This document shows, piece after piece, positions 57,328 through 64,000 of a stretch of 64,000 nucleotides of DNA. This DNA comes from Aliishimia sp965656085 (GTDB lineage Bacteria; Pseudomonadota; Alphaproteobacteria; Rhodobacterales; Rhodobacteraceae). Numbering within the stretch: position 1 is the first letter of the stretch; every line of letters begins with the position of its first letter. The stretch spans positions 62,001-126,000 of the forward strand of contig CBFHJA010000001.1 in NCBI GenBank assembly GCA_965656085.1, written 5' to 3'. Below the pieces are notes generated by a model. It made no database searches. It had not been told where the DNA came from and saw only the letters and a list, made by a program, of their open reading frames with translations. A program made the translations under genes and the position numbers.

Positions 57328-58944
57328 TCACTCGGTGGTGCGGAAGCGGGACATCTGCACGGCGAGCACGCACAGGAGCGGCACGGCGACGCCGATCAGG
57401 GCGGTGACGATCAGCAGGACGCCAAGCTCGGAATAGTCCGCCGAGGAGATCGGCTGGCCGGTGGCCGGATCGACGCTTTCGCGGGTGACCGTGAAAATCT
57501 GGTTGAGGTATTTGGTGCCGAGACTGCTCGCGGAGAGCGCCATGTTCGTGAACGACGCCATAACCGCAAAGAAGGTGGCCTTGAGATGCGCGGGCGCGTT
57601 GCGGGCGATCCAGGCGAGCATGGGCACCATCGCCACCTGCGCGAGCGGGGACTCGATGGCGGTGTCCAGAATGGCGATGAAGCGGGCATCGACCACGCCG
57701 CCTGTCATCGCGGAGGTCCAGTCCTGAATGCCATAGTAGAGGCCGATATTGGGCAGCGAGAGCAGCCCGCCCGCCAGCGTCAGAAGCACCACGATATAGG
57801 CGATGGACCGCGTCGCCATGAGCGGGCGCAGCACGATCAGGCCCGCGAGCGCGAGAAGCGAGGTGATCAGCGACAGGATCGACAGGAAGCGCTCGTCGAA
57901 CTCCAGAACGTCGATCTCGAACCATGTCTGGCCGGGGCCCGGCAGCGGCACGGCGCGGAAGACGAAGATGATCGCGGCAGTGCCGATCAGCACCCGCGCC
58001 GCGTCCCGGTCCAACTCTTTGACGAGGCGGGAGATCAGGAACAGGATCACCGAGAGCGACGACAGGAAAATCGCCTCTTGGGCATAGGCGAAATCGGAGG
58101 TGCCGAGCCCGATGCTGAGCAGAACGAAGGCCAGACCGCCGCCCAGAATACCCCAATTGACCTCGGTGTCCTGTTCGGGCGCATGGATCGGCAGGCCTTC
58201 GCGGGCGCGGCGGCGCTGGATGATCCCGTGCAAGACCGTGCCGCTCAGCGAGATCACCGGGATCAGCAAGGCGACCAGATAGACCTTGCCGTAGAGCGCG
58301 AGCCTTGCCTCGCGCGGCAGGGTTTCGGCATCCGAGAACACCCAGATATTGACCGCCGCCACCGCCACCAGCCCGGAGATGATCGCCACGCGTCCCAGCG
58401 TCTGCATCGTCGTGTGCATCTCGCGGGTCTTCTCCTCGCTGAAGGGGTGGCCTTCGGTATCGGCGAGCGGGACCGCCTCCACCGTCATCGCATCGGCGAC
58501 CACGTCCTGCACGGCATAGCCCGAGGGGGCGAGAAGAAGGGCGATCACGTACCATGTCTCCAGCGGGAAGACTGCGCGCATCTGTTCGGGCGCGGTGACG
58601 AGCGCGTACATGATGAGCAAGGAGAGCGTGATCAGCCCGGCGCCGAAGACGATAAGCCACGCCTTCCAGCGCCAGATCAGGTCCACCAAATGCCCGATCG
58701 GCATTTTGAGGATCCACGGCAGGCCCGCCCAGAAGGTCAGCCCGGCGATGAAGGCGGCGGACAGATCGAGGTAGTCCTTGAGAAAGAACGCGCCGACCAC
58801 GGAGGTCAGCCCCGACACCCCGGCGGCGAAATAGACCATCAGGGGCGGCAGGTAGGACCAGCGCAACTCGCGCAAAAGGCCCCACACCACCCGGTCGAAC
58901 CATGAGGCGCGTGCGGTGGGGATGGGCTGTGACGGGTCCGTCAT
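57328..58944 (-). CDS. BT1/MFS-like membrane transporter
   Basis: 538-aa membrane protein with 12 or so helices. GYAVQDVVADAMTVEAVPLA is like the folate-biopterin transporter (BT1) signature, and FWAGLPWILKMPIGHLVDLI resembles its loop 2-3 region; PucC/AmpG-type MFS proteins are the alternative. A long cytoplasmic loop holds RRRAREGLPIHAPEQD. The start at 58944 has GGAG upstream and gives a normal N-terminus; a longer frame reaches 59142 but overlaps the divergent trxC start. Probably imports the substrate of the downstream amidohydrolase operon (inference from position). Confidence 0.75.
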   Translation of the reverse strand: MTDPSQPIPTARASWFDRVVWGLLRELRWSYLPPLMVYFAAGVSGLTSVVGAFFLKDYLDLSAAFIAGLTFWAGLPWILKMPIGHLVDLIWRWKAWLIVFGAGLITLSLLIMYALVTAPEQMRAVFPLETWYVIALLLAPSGYAVQDVVADAMTVEAVPLADTEGHPFSEEKTREMHTTMQTLGRVAIISGLVAVAAVNIWVFSDAETLPREARLALYGKVYLVALLIPVISLSGTVLHGIIQRRRAREGLPIHAPEQDTEVNWGILGGGLAFVLLSIGLGTSDFAYAQEAIFLSSLSVILFLISRLVKELDRDAARVLIGTAAIIFVFRAVPLPGPGQTWFEIDVLEFDERFLSILSLITSLLALAGLIVLRPLMATRSIAYIVVLLTLAGGLLSLPNIGLYYGIQDWTSAMTGGVVDARFIAILDTAIESPLAQVAMVPMLAWIARNAPAHLKATFFAVMASFTNMALSASSLGTKYLNQIFTVTRESVDPATGQPISSADYSELGVLLIVTALIGVAVPLLCVLAVQMSRFRTTE

Positions 58945-59135
58945 GCTGGCTGGCTGCTCCGTTGTCCGCTCTGCCGTGTCGTTGACAGGATGATAGGTGT
59001 GAATGCGCCGTCGCGCCATGGGGGCGCGTCCCTGCGGCACGGGGTCTGCCGCGCAAAATTTCCATTTGACCCCTTCGCGGGGGGTGGGGGCGTTCCTATA
59101 TATATTCAAACCTTCGAATACATCAGGCCCGACCC

Positions 59136-59570
59136 ATGACACAAAAACTCACCTGCCTCGCCTGCGGACAAGCCAACCGCGTGCCACAAGAGCGCCTGAG
59201 CGCCGGACCCAAATGCGGCACCTGCGGCGCGCCGCTGATGCGCGCGGCCCCCACCGACATCTCCCTCGACATCCTGCAAAAGGCCGAAAAGACCGACACC
59301 CTGCCCCTCGTCGTCGACTTCTGGGCCAGTTGGTGCGGGCCGTGCCGGAGCATGGCGCCGGAGTTCGCCAAGGCCGCTGAGAGGCTCGGCGGGCGGGCGC
59401 GGTTCGCCAAGCTCGACACCGAAGCCTTTCCCGCCGCCGGGGCGCGCTATGGCATACGGGGCATTCCGCTCCTGATCGCCTTCCGGGGCGGGCGCGAAGT
59501 CAGCCGGCAGACCGGGCTGATGCCCGCGCAAAAGATCGCCGACTGGATCGCCGGCATGTATGCGCAATGA
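59136..59570 (+). CDS. trxC: Thioredoxin 2 (zinc-containing)
   Basis: 144-aa thioredoxin with an N-terminal zinc finger (Cys7, Cys10, Cys27, Cys30 in CLAC and CGTC) and the active site WASWCGPC (Cys67, Cys70). The cis-Pro is in GIRGIPLLIAF. TrxC reduces disulfides in the cytoplasm, often under oxidative stress. It precedes a DnaJ-type gene by 14 bp, so it is likely part of a stress operon with cbpA/cbpM-like genes. Confidence 0.93.
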   Translation: MTQKLTCLACGQANRVPQERLSAGPKCGTCGAPLMRAAPTDISLDILQKAEKTDTLPLVVDFWASWCGPCRSMAPEFAKAAERLGGRARFAKLDTEAFPAAGARYGIRGIPLLIAFRGGREVSRQTGLMPAQKIADWIAGMYAQ

Positions 59571-59584
59571 GGTAGACCCCACAG

Positions 59585-60514
59585 ATGACCAACACACCCT
59601 ATGACATCCTTGGCGTCTCCAAGACCGCCACGCAGGACGAGATCAAGAAGGCCTACCGGAACCTTGCCAAGACCCTGCACCCCGACCTGCACCCGGACGA
59701 TTCCGGCAAGCAGGCGGAGTTTCAGGCGGTCTCCGCCGCCTATGAGCTGCTCGGCGATCCCGAGAAGCGGCGGCGGTATGACGCCGGGGAGATCGACGCG
59801 TCGGGGCATGAACGGCCCGAGCATCAGTTCTATCACCAATATGCCGGTCAGGATGCCGGCGGGCGCTATGACCCGCGCGGCGGGGCCGGGGCCGGGTTTG
59901 GCGGCTATGAGCAAGAGGACCTGTCGGACCTCTTTTCGGAGCTTTTCGGGCAACGCGCGCAGCAGACCTTCCGGGCGCGCGGGCAGGACCTGCGCTATCA
60001 TCTGGAGGTCGGCTTTCTCGACGCGGCGCGCGGCGCGAAACGGGCCGTCACGATGCCGGACGGCAAGGCGATCGAGATCACGATCCCCAAGGGCGTGCGT
60101 GACGGGCAGACCCTGCGGCTGAGCGGCAAGGGCGCGGAGGGGATCGGGGGCGGGCCCGCCGGGGACGCGCTGATCACGATCTCCGTGCAGGCGCACCCGG
60201 TCTTCACGCGGACCGGCGATGATGTGGAGGTCGAGTTGCCGATCACCGTCGATGAGGCGGTGCTCGGGGCAAAGGTCGATGTGCCGACCATCGACGGGCC
60301 GGTCGCGATGACGATCCCGAAAGGCGCGTCCTCGGGGCAGCGTTTGCGGCTCAAAGGGAAGGGCTTTTCGCATGGAACGGCACGGGGCGATCAGACCGTG
60401 CGCCTCAAGATCGTGCTGCCGAAGACCGTCAGTGACGACATGCGCAGGCTCGCCGAGGAATGGCGCAAGGGTTCGGATTTCGACCCGCGTGCAGAGATCA
60501 GGAGGGTGACATGA
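59585..60514 (+). CDS. cbpA: DnaJ-family co-chaperone, CbpA type
   Basis: 309-aa co-chaperone: J domain at residues 1-~70 with the HPD motif at 32-34 (LHPDLHPD), a Gly-rich linker (GGRYDPRGGAGAGFGGY), and two C-terminal beta-barrel substrate domains starting FRARGQDLRYHLEVGFLDAA. There is no Cys-rich zinc finger, so it is CbpA-type (class B) rather than DnaJ. It stimulates DnaK. It overlaps the CbpM-like gene by 4 bp. Confidence 0.88.
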   Translation: MTNTPYDILGVSKTATQDEIKKAYRNLAKTLHPDLHPDDSGKQAEFQAVSAAYELLGDPEKRRRYDAGEIDASGHERPEHQFYHQYAGQDAGGRYDPRGGAGAGFGGYEQEDLSDLFSELFGQRAQQTFRARGQDLRYHLEVGFLDAARGAKRAVTMPDGKAIEITIPKGVRDGQTLRLSGKGAEGIGGGPAGDALITISVQAHPVFTRTGDDVEVELPITVDEAVLGAKVDVPTIDGPVAMTIPKGASSGQRLRLKGKGFSHGTARGDQTVRLKIVLPKTVSDDMRRLAEEWRKGSDFDPRAEIRRVT

Positions 60515-60849
60515 GGTTTGACGAACACATGGTCGTGGCGCGGACCCCGCGCCTCACGCTGCGCGATCTGCGCCTCTGGGTCCGCGAGGGCTGGGTGCGC
60601 CCGGCCCAGGGCCCGTCCGGGCCGGTCTTCGACGAGCTTGATCTCGCGCGGCTGCGGCTGATCTGCGATCTGCGCAAGGACATGGCGCTGCCCTTCGACG
60701 TGGTGCCCACGGTGCTTGCGCTGATCGACCAGCTCCACCGCACACGGCACGATCTGCGCTGTCTCGCCGAGGCGGTCGATGAGCAGCCCGAAAGCGTCAG
60801 GCAGGCCGTCTTGGCATCCTTCCGCCGACGCACGGGGCGCGCTGGCTGA
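60511..60849 (+). CDS. cbpM: CbpM/MerR-type modulator of CbpA
   Basis: 112-aa protein with a MerR-like winged-helix start (TLRDLRLWVREGWVRPAQG) and a helical tail. Ribosome site AGGAGG is perfect and the ATG overlaps the DnaJ-type stop (ATGA). CbpM proteins bind the J domain of CbpA and inhibit it; this gene's size and position fit. Direct DNA binding remains possible, since the wing region is retained. Confidence 0.72.
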   Translation: MRFDEHMVVARTPRLTLRDLRLWVREGWVRPAQGPSGPVFDELDLARLRLICDLRKDMALPFDVVPTVLALIDQLHRTRHDLRCLAEAVDEQPESVRQAVLASFRRRTGRAG

Positions 60850-60899
60850 TCTGCGGCGCATTTTGTGATAAGGTGGACGCAGGCAATCCGGAGGATGTC

Positions 60900-61190
60900 A
60901 TGACACCCAATATCACAACCCGCCGCCGGGCCATCGTGGTCCTGTATCGCCGCTATCTCGACGCCGAGCGCGCGCTGCGCCGCGCGCAGGACGACGCGCG
61001 GGCCTGGTTTCCGCGCCCGCCGCGCCGCATCATCGAGATCATCGGCGATCCGGGCTCACATATGCGCAGGCTGCATGACCGGCGTGACAGAGCCCTGCTG
61101 CAATTGACCGCCGCGCACCGGAAATTGGCGGAGGCCCGCAGCAGGTCGCGCGAGGTCCGCGTGCAGATGACGGTTTTAGCGCTGCCCTGA
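60900..61190 (+). CDS. Small basic helical protein of unknown function
   Basis: 96 aa from the ATG at 60900 with GGAGG five bases upstream, 51 bp after cbpM. Mostly alpha-helical and Arg-rich (RRRAIVVLYRRYLDAERALR, RRLHDRRDRALLQLTAAHRK), with a heptad-like pattern suggesting coiled coil. Not recognised. It is possibly the last gene of the trxC-cbpA-cbpM operon. It overlaps the convergent Fe-S gene by 15 bp. Confidence 0.6.
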   Translation: MTPNITTRRRAIVVLYRRYLDAERALRRAQDDARAWFPRPPRRIIEIIGDPGSHMRRLHDRRDRALLQLTAAHRKLAEARSRSREVRVQMTVLALP

Positions 61191-62192
61191 GCGCGCCTGA
61201 TGGTCCGCCTGCCCGGCCTTGCGCCCGGCACGGCGGGCGAGTTTTTCGGCAAGCGACGGGCCGACACCGGGGCGGCTCCACGGGCAGACCGCGATGCAGA
61301 TCGCGCAGCCTTGGGTTTCGTTGAAGAACGGCAGGCACTTGTCGAAATCGACATACCATTTGCGCGCCCCGCGCACGGTCTGCTTTTCGGCGAAGATGGC
61401 TTCGGGCGGGCAGGCATCCTCGCAAATCCGGCAATTGGCGCAGAACGCGTCGATCCCGTGATCGGCAGGCGGTGTGGGCGCGAAGGGCGCGTCGGTGAGC
61501 ACCGCCGAGAGCCGGAATGAGGCGCCGAGGTCACGGTCAATCACGGAGCCATGCTTGCCAAGCTCGCCGAAACCACAGGCGAGCGCGGGCGGGATCAGCG
61601 CCAGTGCGCCGCTCAGCGGGCCGGTGACCGGCTCGGCCTCCCAGCCCTCCGCGCGCAGCCAATTGGCGATCTGCTTAGCCACACGCGCGGCGCGGTTGTA
61701 TTGGCGGACGACCTCGACACCGGCCTGCGGGGCGGGGGCCTTGGCGATCTCGTCATAGACATGCTGCACACCGGCGACGATCACGCGGCTTTGCGGGATG
61801 TGATGGCCCTCGAACACCCAGTCCGGCTGCATCTCGGCCACGCCGATCTTCTCGCAGGCACCTTGCGCCACGAAGCGCTGCACCTGCGCAGTCCAGTCCG
61901 TCGGGGCGCGCGTGACGGGCGTATCGGCCACCGGCGCGTCCGGCATCGCGAGGGTTTCTTGGCGCCGCGCACGCTCTTGGGCGAACTCCGGCACGCCGGG
62001 ATCGACGGTGTAGAACCACTTTTGCAAGGCGCCATGGGCAATGTCGCCCGGGTTCGGCGCCCAATAGACATGGCGCGGGCGGCGCGGCGCGGTCTCGCCG
62101 AGGCCGTTGATGTCGTTACCGGATACACCCGGCCACAGGGCGCGCTGTGCCGGGTCGGGCGTGAAGGGGCGGTGCGGGTTCGGCTTTGGCAT
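61176..62192 (-). CDS. Reductive dehalogenase-like / QueG-like double 4Fe-4S protein
   Basis: 338-aa protein. The C-terminal third has two 4Fe-4S sets: C251, C254, C257, C261 (FCANCRICEDACPPEAI) and C286, C296, C299, C303 (C...GCAICIAVCPWSRPG). Upstream lies FGELGKHGSVIDRDLGASFR plus LSAVLTDAPF, which corresponds to the corrinoid-associated block of QueG and reductive dehalogenases. The RKWYVDFDKC linker and VCPWS ending look more like RdhA than QueG. No Tat signal and no RdhB anchor are present, so a cytoplasmic, non-respiratory enzyme is likely. Substrate and cobalamin binding are inferred. Confidence 0.7.
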   Translation of the reverse strand: MPKPNPHRPFTPDPAQRALWPGVSGNDINGLGETAPRRPRHVYWAPNPGDIAHGALQKWFYTVDPGVPEFAQERARRQETLAMPDAPVADTPVTRAPTDWTAQVQRFVAQGACEKIGVAEMQPDWVFEGHHIPQSRVIVAGVQHVYDEIAKAPAPQAGVEVVRQYNRAARVAKQIANWLRAEGWEAEPVTGPLSGALALIPPALACGFGELGKHGSVIDRDLGASFRLSAVLTDAPFAPTPPADHGIDAFCANCRICEDACPPEAIFAEKQTVRGARKWYVDFDKCLPFFNETQGCAICIAVCPWSRPGVGPSLAEKLARRAGRKAGQADHQARSGQR

Positions 62193-62250
62193 GGGCGCGA
62201 GCTTAGAACACCTCCGCCGGTCTTGCCAAGTCGGCCCTCTGCCCGCGCGG

Positions 62251-63156
62251 TTATTCCGCCGCGAGTTGCAGCTGCGGGCCGCGGACGGAGCGCAGCTCGT
62301 CCAGAACCGCGTTGCATTCGGGGTCTTGCGCGGCCAGATGCAGCGTCGCGCGCAGCATCCCGGCCTTGTTGCCGCAATCGAAGCGGGTTCCGGAGAAACG
62401 CAGCCCGGCCAGACCGACCTCAGAGGCGCTGCGGGCGATGGCGTCGGTCAGTTGAATCTCGCCGCCCGCGCCCGGTGTCTGGGTCTCCAGAGCCGCGAAG
62501 ATCTCTTCGCCCAGCACATAGCGTCCCACCACGGCTTCGCGGGACGGGGCCGCCTCGGGCGCGGGCTTTTCGACCATGCCGCACGCACGGACGAGCGCGC
62601 CGTCACGGCCGGTCACGTCGAGAATGCCGTATTTGCGGGTCTCCTCTGCGGCGACCTCCATCGTGGCGATCAGGTGCCCGGCGCTGGTGGAGGCGTAGGC
62701 GTCAATCATCTCCCCGAGACAGCCGGTGCCGAGGATCAGATCGTCGGGCAGAATGACCGCGACCGGCCCGGGCAAGACGTGCTCCTTGGCGCAGAGGACG
62801 GCATGGCCGAGGCCCAGCGCGTTGTGCTGCATGGTGAAGAAGACGTCGTCGGCCACCGGGCAGAGCGCGGCGTCTTGCAGTTGATCGGCAATCTGCTGTT
62901 TGCCGCGCGCCGCGAGATCGGAGCGCAGCTTGGAATCGTCCATGACATAGCGCTCGATGGCTGCTTTTGACGGGTGGCTGACGAAGACCATCCGCTCAAT
63001 CCCGGCCGCGCGGGCCTCGTCGATGGCATATTGAATGAGCGGTGTGTCGAGCACCGGAAGTAACTCCTTCGGCGTCGCCTTGGTCGCGGGCAAGAACCGG
63101 GTGCCGAGGCCTGCAACGGGAAAGATGGCGGTACGGACGGGGGCTGCTGTAGTCAT
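62251..63156 (-). CDS. galU: UTP-glucose-1-phosphate uridylyltransferase
   Basis: 301-aa nucleotidyltransferase that makes UDP-glucose for polysaccharide synthesis. Motifs: FPVAGLGTRFLPATKATPKELLP (nucleotide loop), LPDDLILG and GVVEKP-like CGMVEKPAPEA, and GEIQLTDAI. The ATG at 63156 gives the standard N-terminus; the frame stays open to 63228 without a ribosome site. Divergent from the gpsA-like gene. Confidence 0.94.
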   Translation of the reverse strand: MTTAAPVRTAIFPVAGLGTRFLPATKATPKELLPVLDTPLIQYAIDEARAAGIERMVFVSHPSKAAIERYVMDDSKLRSDLAARGKQQIADQLQDAALCPVADDVFFTMQHNALGLGHAVLCAKEHVLPGPVAVILPDDLILGTGCLGEMIDAYASTSAGHLIATMEVAAEETRKYGILDVTGRDGALVRACGMVEKPAPEAAPSREAVVGRYVLGEEIFAALETQTPGAGGEIQLTDAIARSASEVGLAGLRFSGTRFDCGNKAGMLRATLHLAAQDPECNAVLDELRSVRGPQLQLAAE

Positions 63157-63466
63157 CACATCGCTCTTTGTTTGATTGCCAACAGGGTGAGGTATAATGC
63201 ACACGCAGAAACTGTCAAAAAACGACATCGAATTGTCGCCTTTGCATCTCTTTATGCCTATTATTCAGGCATTTTCCGAAATATTTCGCCCGATTTTTGA
63301 GCAAAGCACGAATTTCAGCCCGAATCCGTCCTCGCATGGGAACCTTTCTTAACCCTTCACAGTTAACCTTTGCGAGAATTGAAGCACGTTAGCGACAACA
63401 ATTGCACAAATGCGACACCAGATTGTGCACGCGCAGCATGTCGGCAACGGCAACCGAGGTAGAGCT
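63157..63466. other. Divergent intergenic region, galU / gpsA
   Basis: 310 bp, AT-rich for this genome, no gene. It holds a plus-strand GGTATAAT (TATAAT 63193-63198) with TTGATT about 15 bp upstream, a plausible promoter for gpsA, a weak GCCT...AGGC hairpin around 63256, and two TTAAC motifs (TTAACC at 63353 and 63364). Confidence 0.45.
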
Positions 63467-64000
63467 ATGAAGCACCAGATCGTCTCAGGCGACCCCATTC
63501 CAACGCAGGCCCGGCCCTACCGGCGTGCTACGGTGATCGGCTGTGGTGCATGGGGCACCGCGCTCGCGGCGACCATGGTCCGGGCCGGCGTGACGACGAC
63601 GATCTGGGGCCGGGATTCAGACGTGACCGAGCACATCGTCTGTGCGCAGGAAAATCCGCGCTATCTGCCCGGCGTGCCCCTTCCCGCCGCGCTGACCGCG
63701 ACCACCGACCCGCGGCGGGCTGTGCGCGACGCGGAGGTCGTTCTCATCGTCACCCCCTCGCGCACCGTGCGCAGCATCGCGGAGACGGTCGCGGCGCATA
63801 TCCGGCCCGGCACCCCCGTGGCCGTCTGCGCCAAAGGGATCGAAGCGGAGACCGGCCTGCTGATGACGCAGGTGGCCGAACAGGAACTGGATGGCCATCC
63901 GATTGGCTGCGTCTCCGGGCCGACCTTCGCACGCGAAGCCGCGCTTGGGCATCCGACAGCGGCCACGGTCGCCTTCCCGTTTTCCTATGCCGACCGGCTG
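63467..64000 (+). CDS. gpsA: Glycerol-3-phosphate dehydrogenase [NAD(P)+] (3' end outside window)
   Basis: N-terminal ~178 residues. The nucleotide-binding loop ATVIGCGAWGTALA is the GpsA signature (GxGxxGTALA), followed by VTTTIWGRD, the NPRYLPGVPLP strand, LIVTPSRTVRSIA, AVCAKGIE (the conserved Lys) and GPTFAREAALGHPTAA. The enzyme makes sn-glycerol 3-phosphate for phospholipids. About 20 residues precede the Rossmann strand. GAGG sits eight bases before the ATG. The gene leaves the window at its right edge. Confidence 0.93.
   Translation, partial: MKHQIVSGDPIPTQARPYRRATVIGCGAWGTALAATMVRAGVTTTIWGRDSDVTEHIVCAQENPRYLPGVPLPAALTATTDPRRAVRDAEVVLIVTPSRTVRSIAETVAAHIRPGTPVAVCAKGIEAETGLLMTQVAEQELDGHPIGCVSGPTFAREAALGHPTAATVAFPFSYADRL

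Noticed and set aside
55931..59065. A long minus-strand frame overlapping the amidohydrolase and transporter genes
   Set aside because: Different frame from two well-supported genes; product is Arg/Pro/Gly-rich without domains.
1..64000. CRISPR arrays, prophage, transposases or integrases
   Set aside because: No direct-repeat/spacer array, integrase or transposase motif was seen; the repeats found are short intergenic families.

Overview
The window is a high-GC, gene-dense chromosomal segment. Its gene content and order point to a marine alphaproteobacterium of the Rhodobacterales (Roseobacter group). Supporting signs are the rpiA-gor-hflK run, a PutA without an N-terminal DNA-binding domain paired with a divergent Lrp-type PutR-like gene, a LexA box of the alphaproteobacterial GAAC-N7-GAAC (GTTC-N7-GTTC) type, and many one-carbon, pyrimidine and quaternary-amine catabolic genes. 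Most genes are ordinary chromosomal genes. Two AT-richer patches (about 24.5-25.4 kb and 31.9-32.7 kb) carry genes of unknown function and look acquired.

Layout. 0-3 kb (minus): hflK (partial), gor, rpiA. 3.2-6.7 kb (minus): an SDR, a fused carnitine dehydrogenase/thioesterase and a BKACE (DUF849) enzyme, which together can turn carnitine into glycine betaine. 6.7-12.4 kb: a Tas-like aldo-keto reductase, a stand-alone ImuA-like gene behind a LexA box, a YceI protein, an MFS exporter and metG. 12.6-21 kb: a chemoreceptor, tRNA-Leu(UAA), a TPR protein, putR-like/putA and a rhomboid. 21-24.5 kb: suhB-like, metR/metF with a MetR box between them, and a PaaI-type thioesterase. 24.7-31.6 kb: an AT-rich membrane protein, a DUF2235 hydrolase overlapping a lone CoxL-like molybdopterin subunit, a LysR regulator, then a PhyH-family oxygenase with an HD-type oxygenase, arranged like PhnY/PhnZ. 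32-38.2 kb: a lipoprotein, valS, a second rhomboid and an exported hypothetical protein.

38.2-43.7 kb holds one very large gene (1826 aa). It joins two alpha/beta-hydrolase (lipase-like) domains to a caspase-like CHAT protease domain and a helical C-terminal region. It is the strongest candidate in the window for an undescribed effector or conflict protein.

43.9-53.5 kb (plus) is a reductive pyrimidine degradation operon: preT, preA, an N-carbamoyl-beta-alanine amidohydrolase, a small membrane protein, dihydropyrimidinase and a four-gene NMT1/THI5-type ABC importer. It ends at a good terminator. 53.9-58.9 kb (minus) is a second cyclic-amide catabolic operon: a BT1/MFS-like transporter, a hydantoinase-like amidohydrolase, a VOC protein, an Asp/Glu/hydantoin racemase-like protein and an atypical DapA-family lyase. 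59.1-64 kb: trxC, cbpA/cbpM-like genes, a small helical protein, a reductive-dehalogenase-like Fe-S protein, galU, and the start of gpsA.

The intergenic DNA is also informative. Two ~200-bp elements (20923-21118 and 53540-53740) share ordered boxes with conserved spacing around GTACATAC/GTATGGC repeats of 11-12 bp, and a third locus (5664-5720) has the repeat core alone. A separate hairpin family keeps its flanking boxes while the stem sequence changes with compensating substitutions. All family assignments come from reading the sequence; no database search was run.
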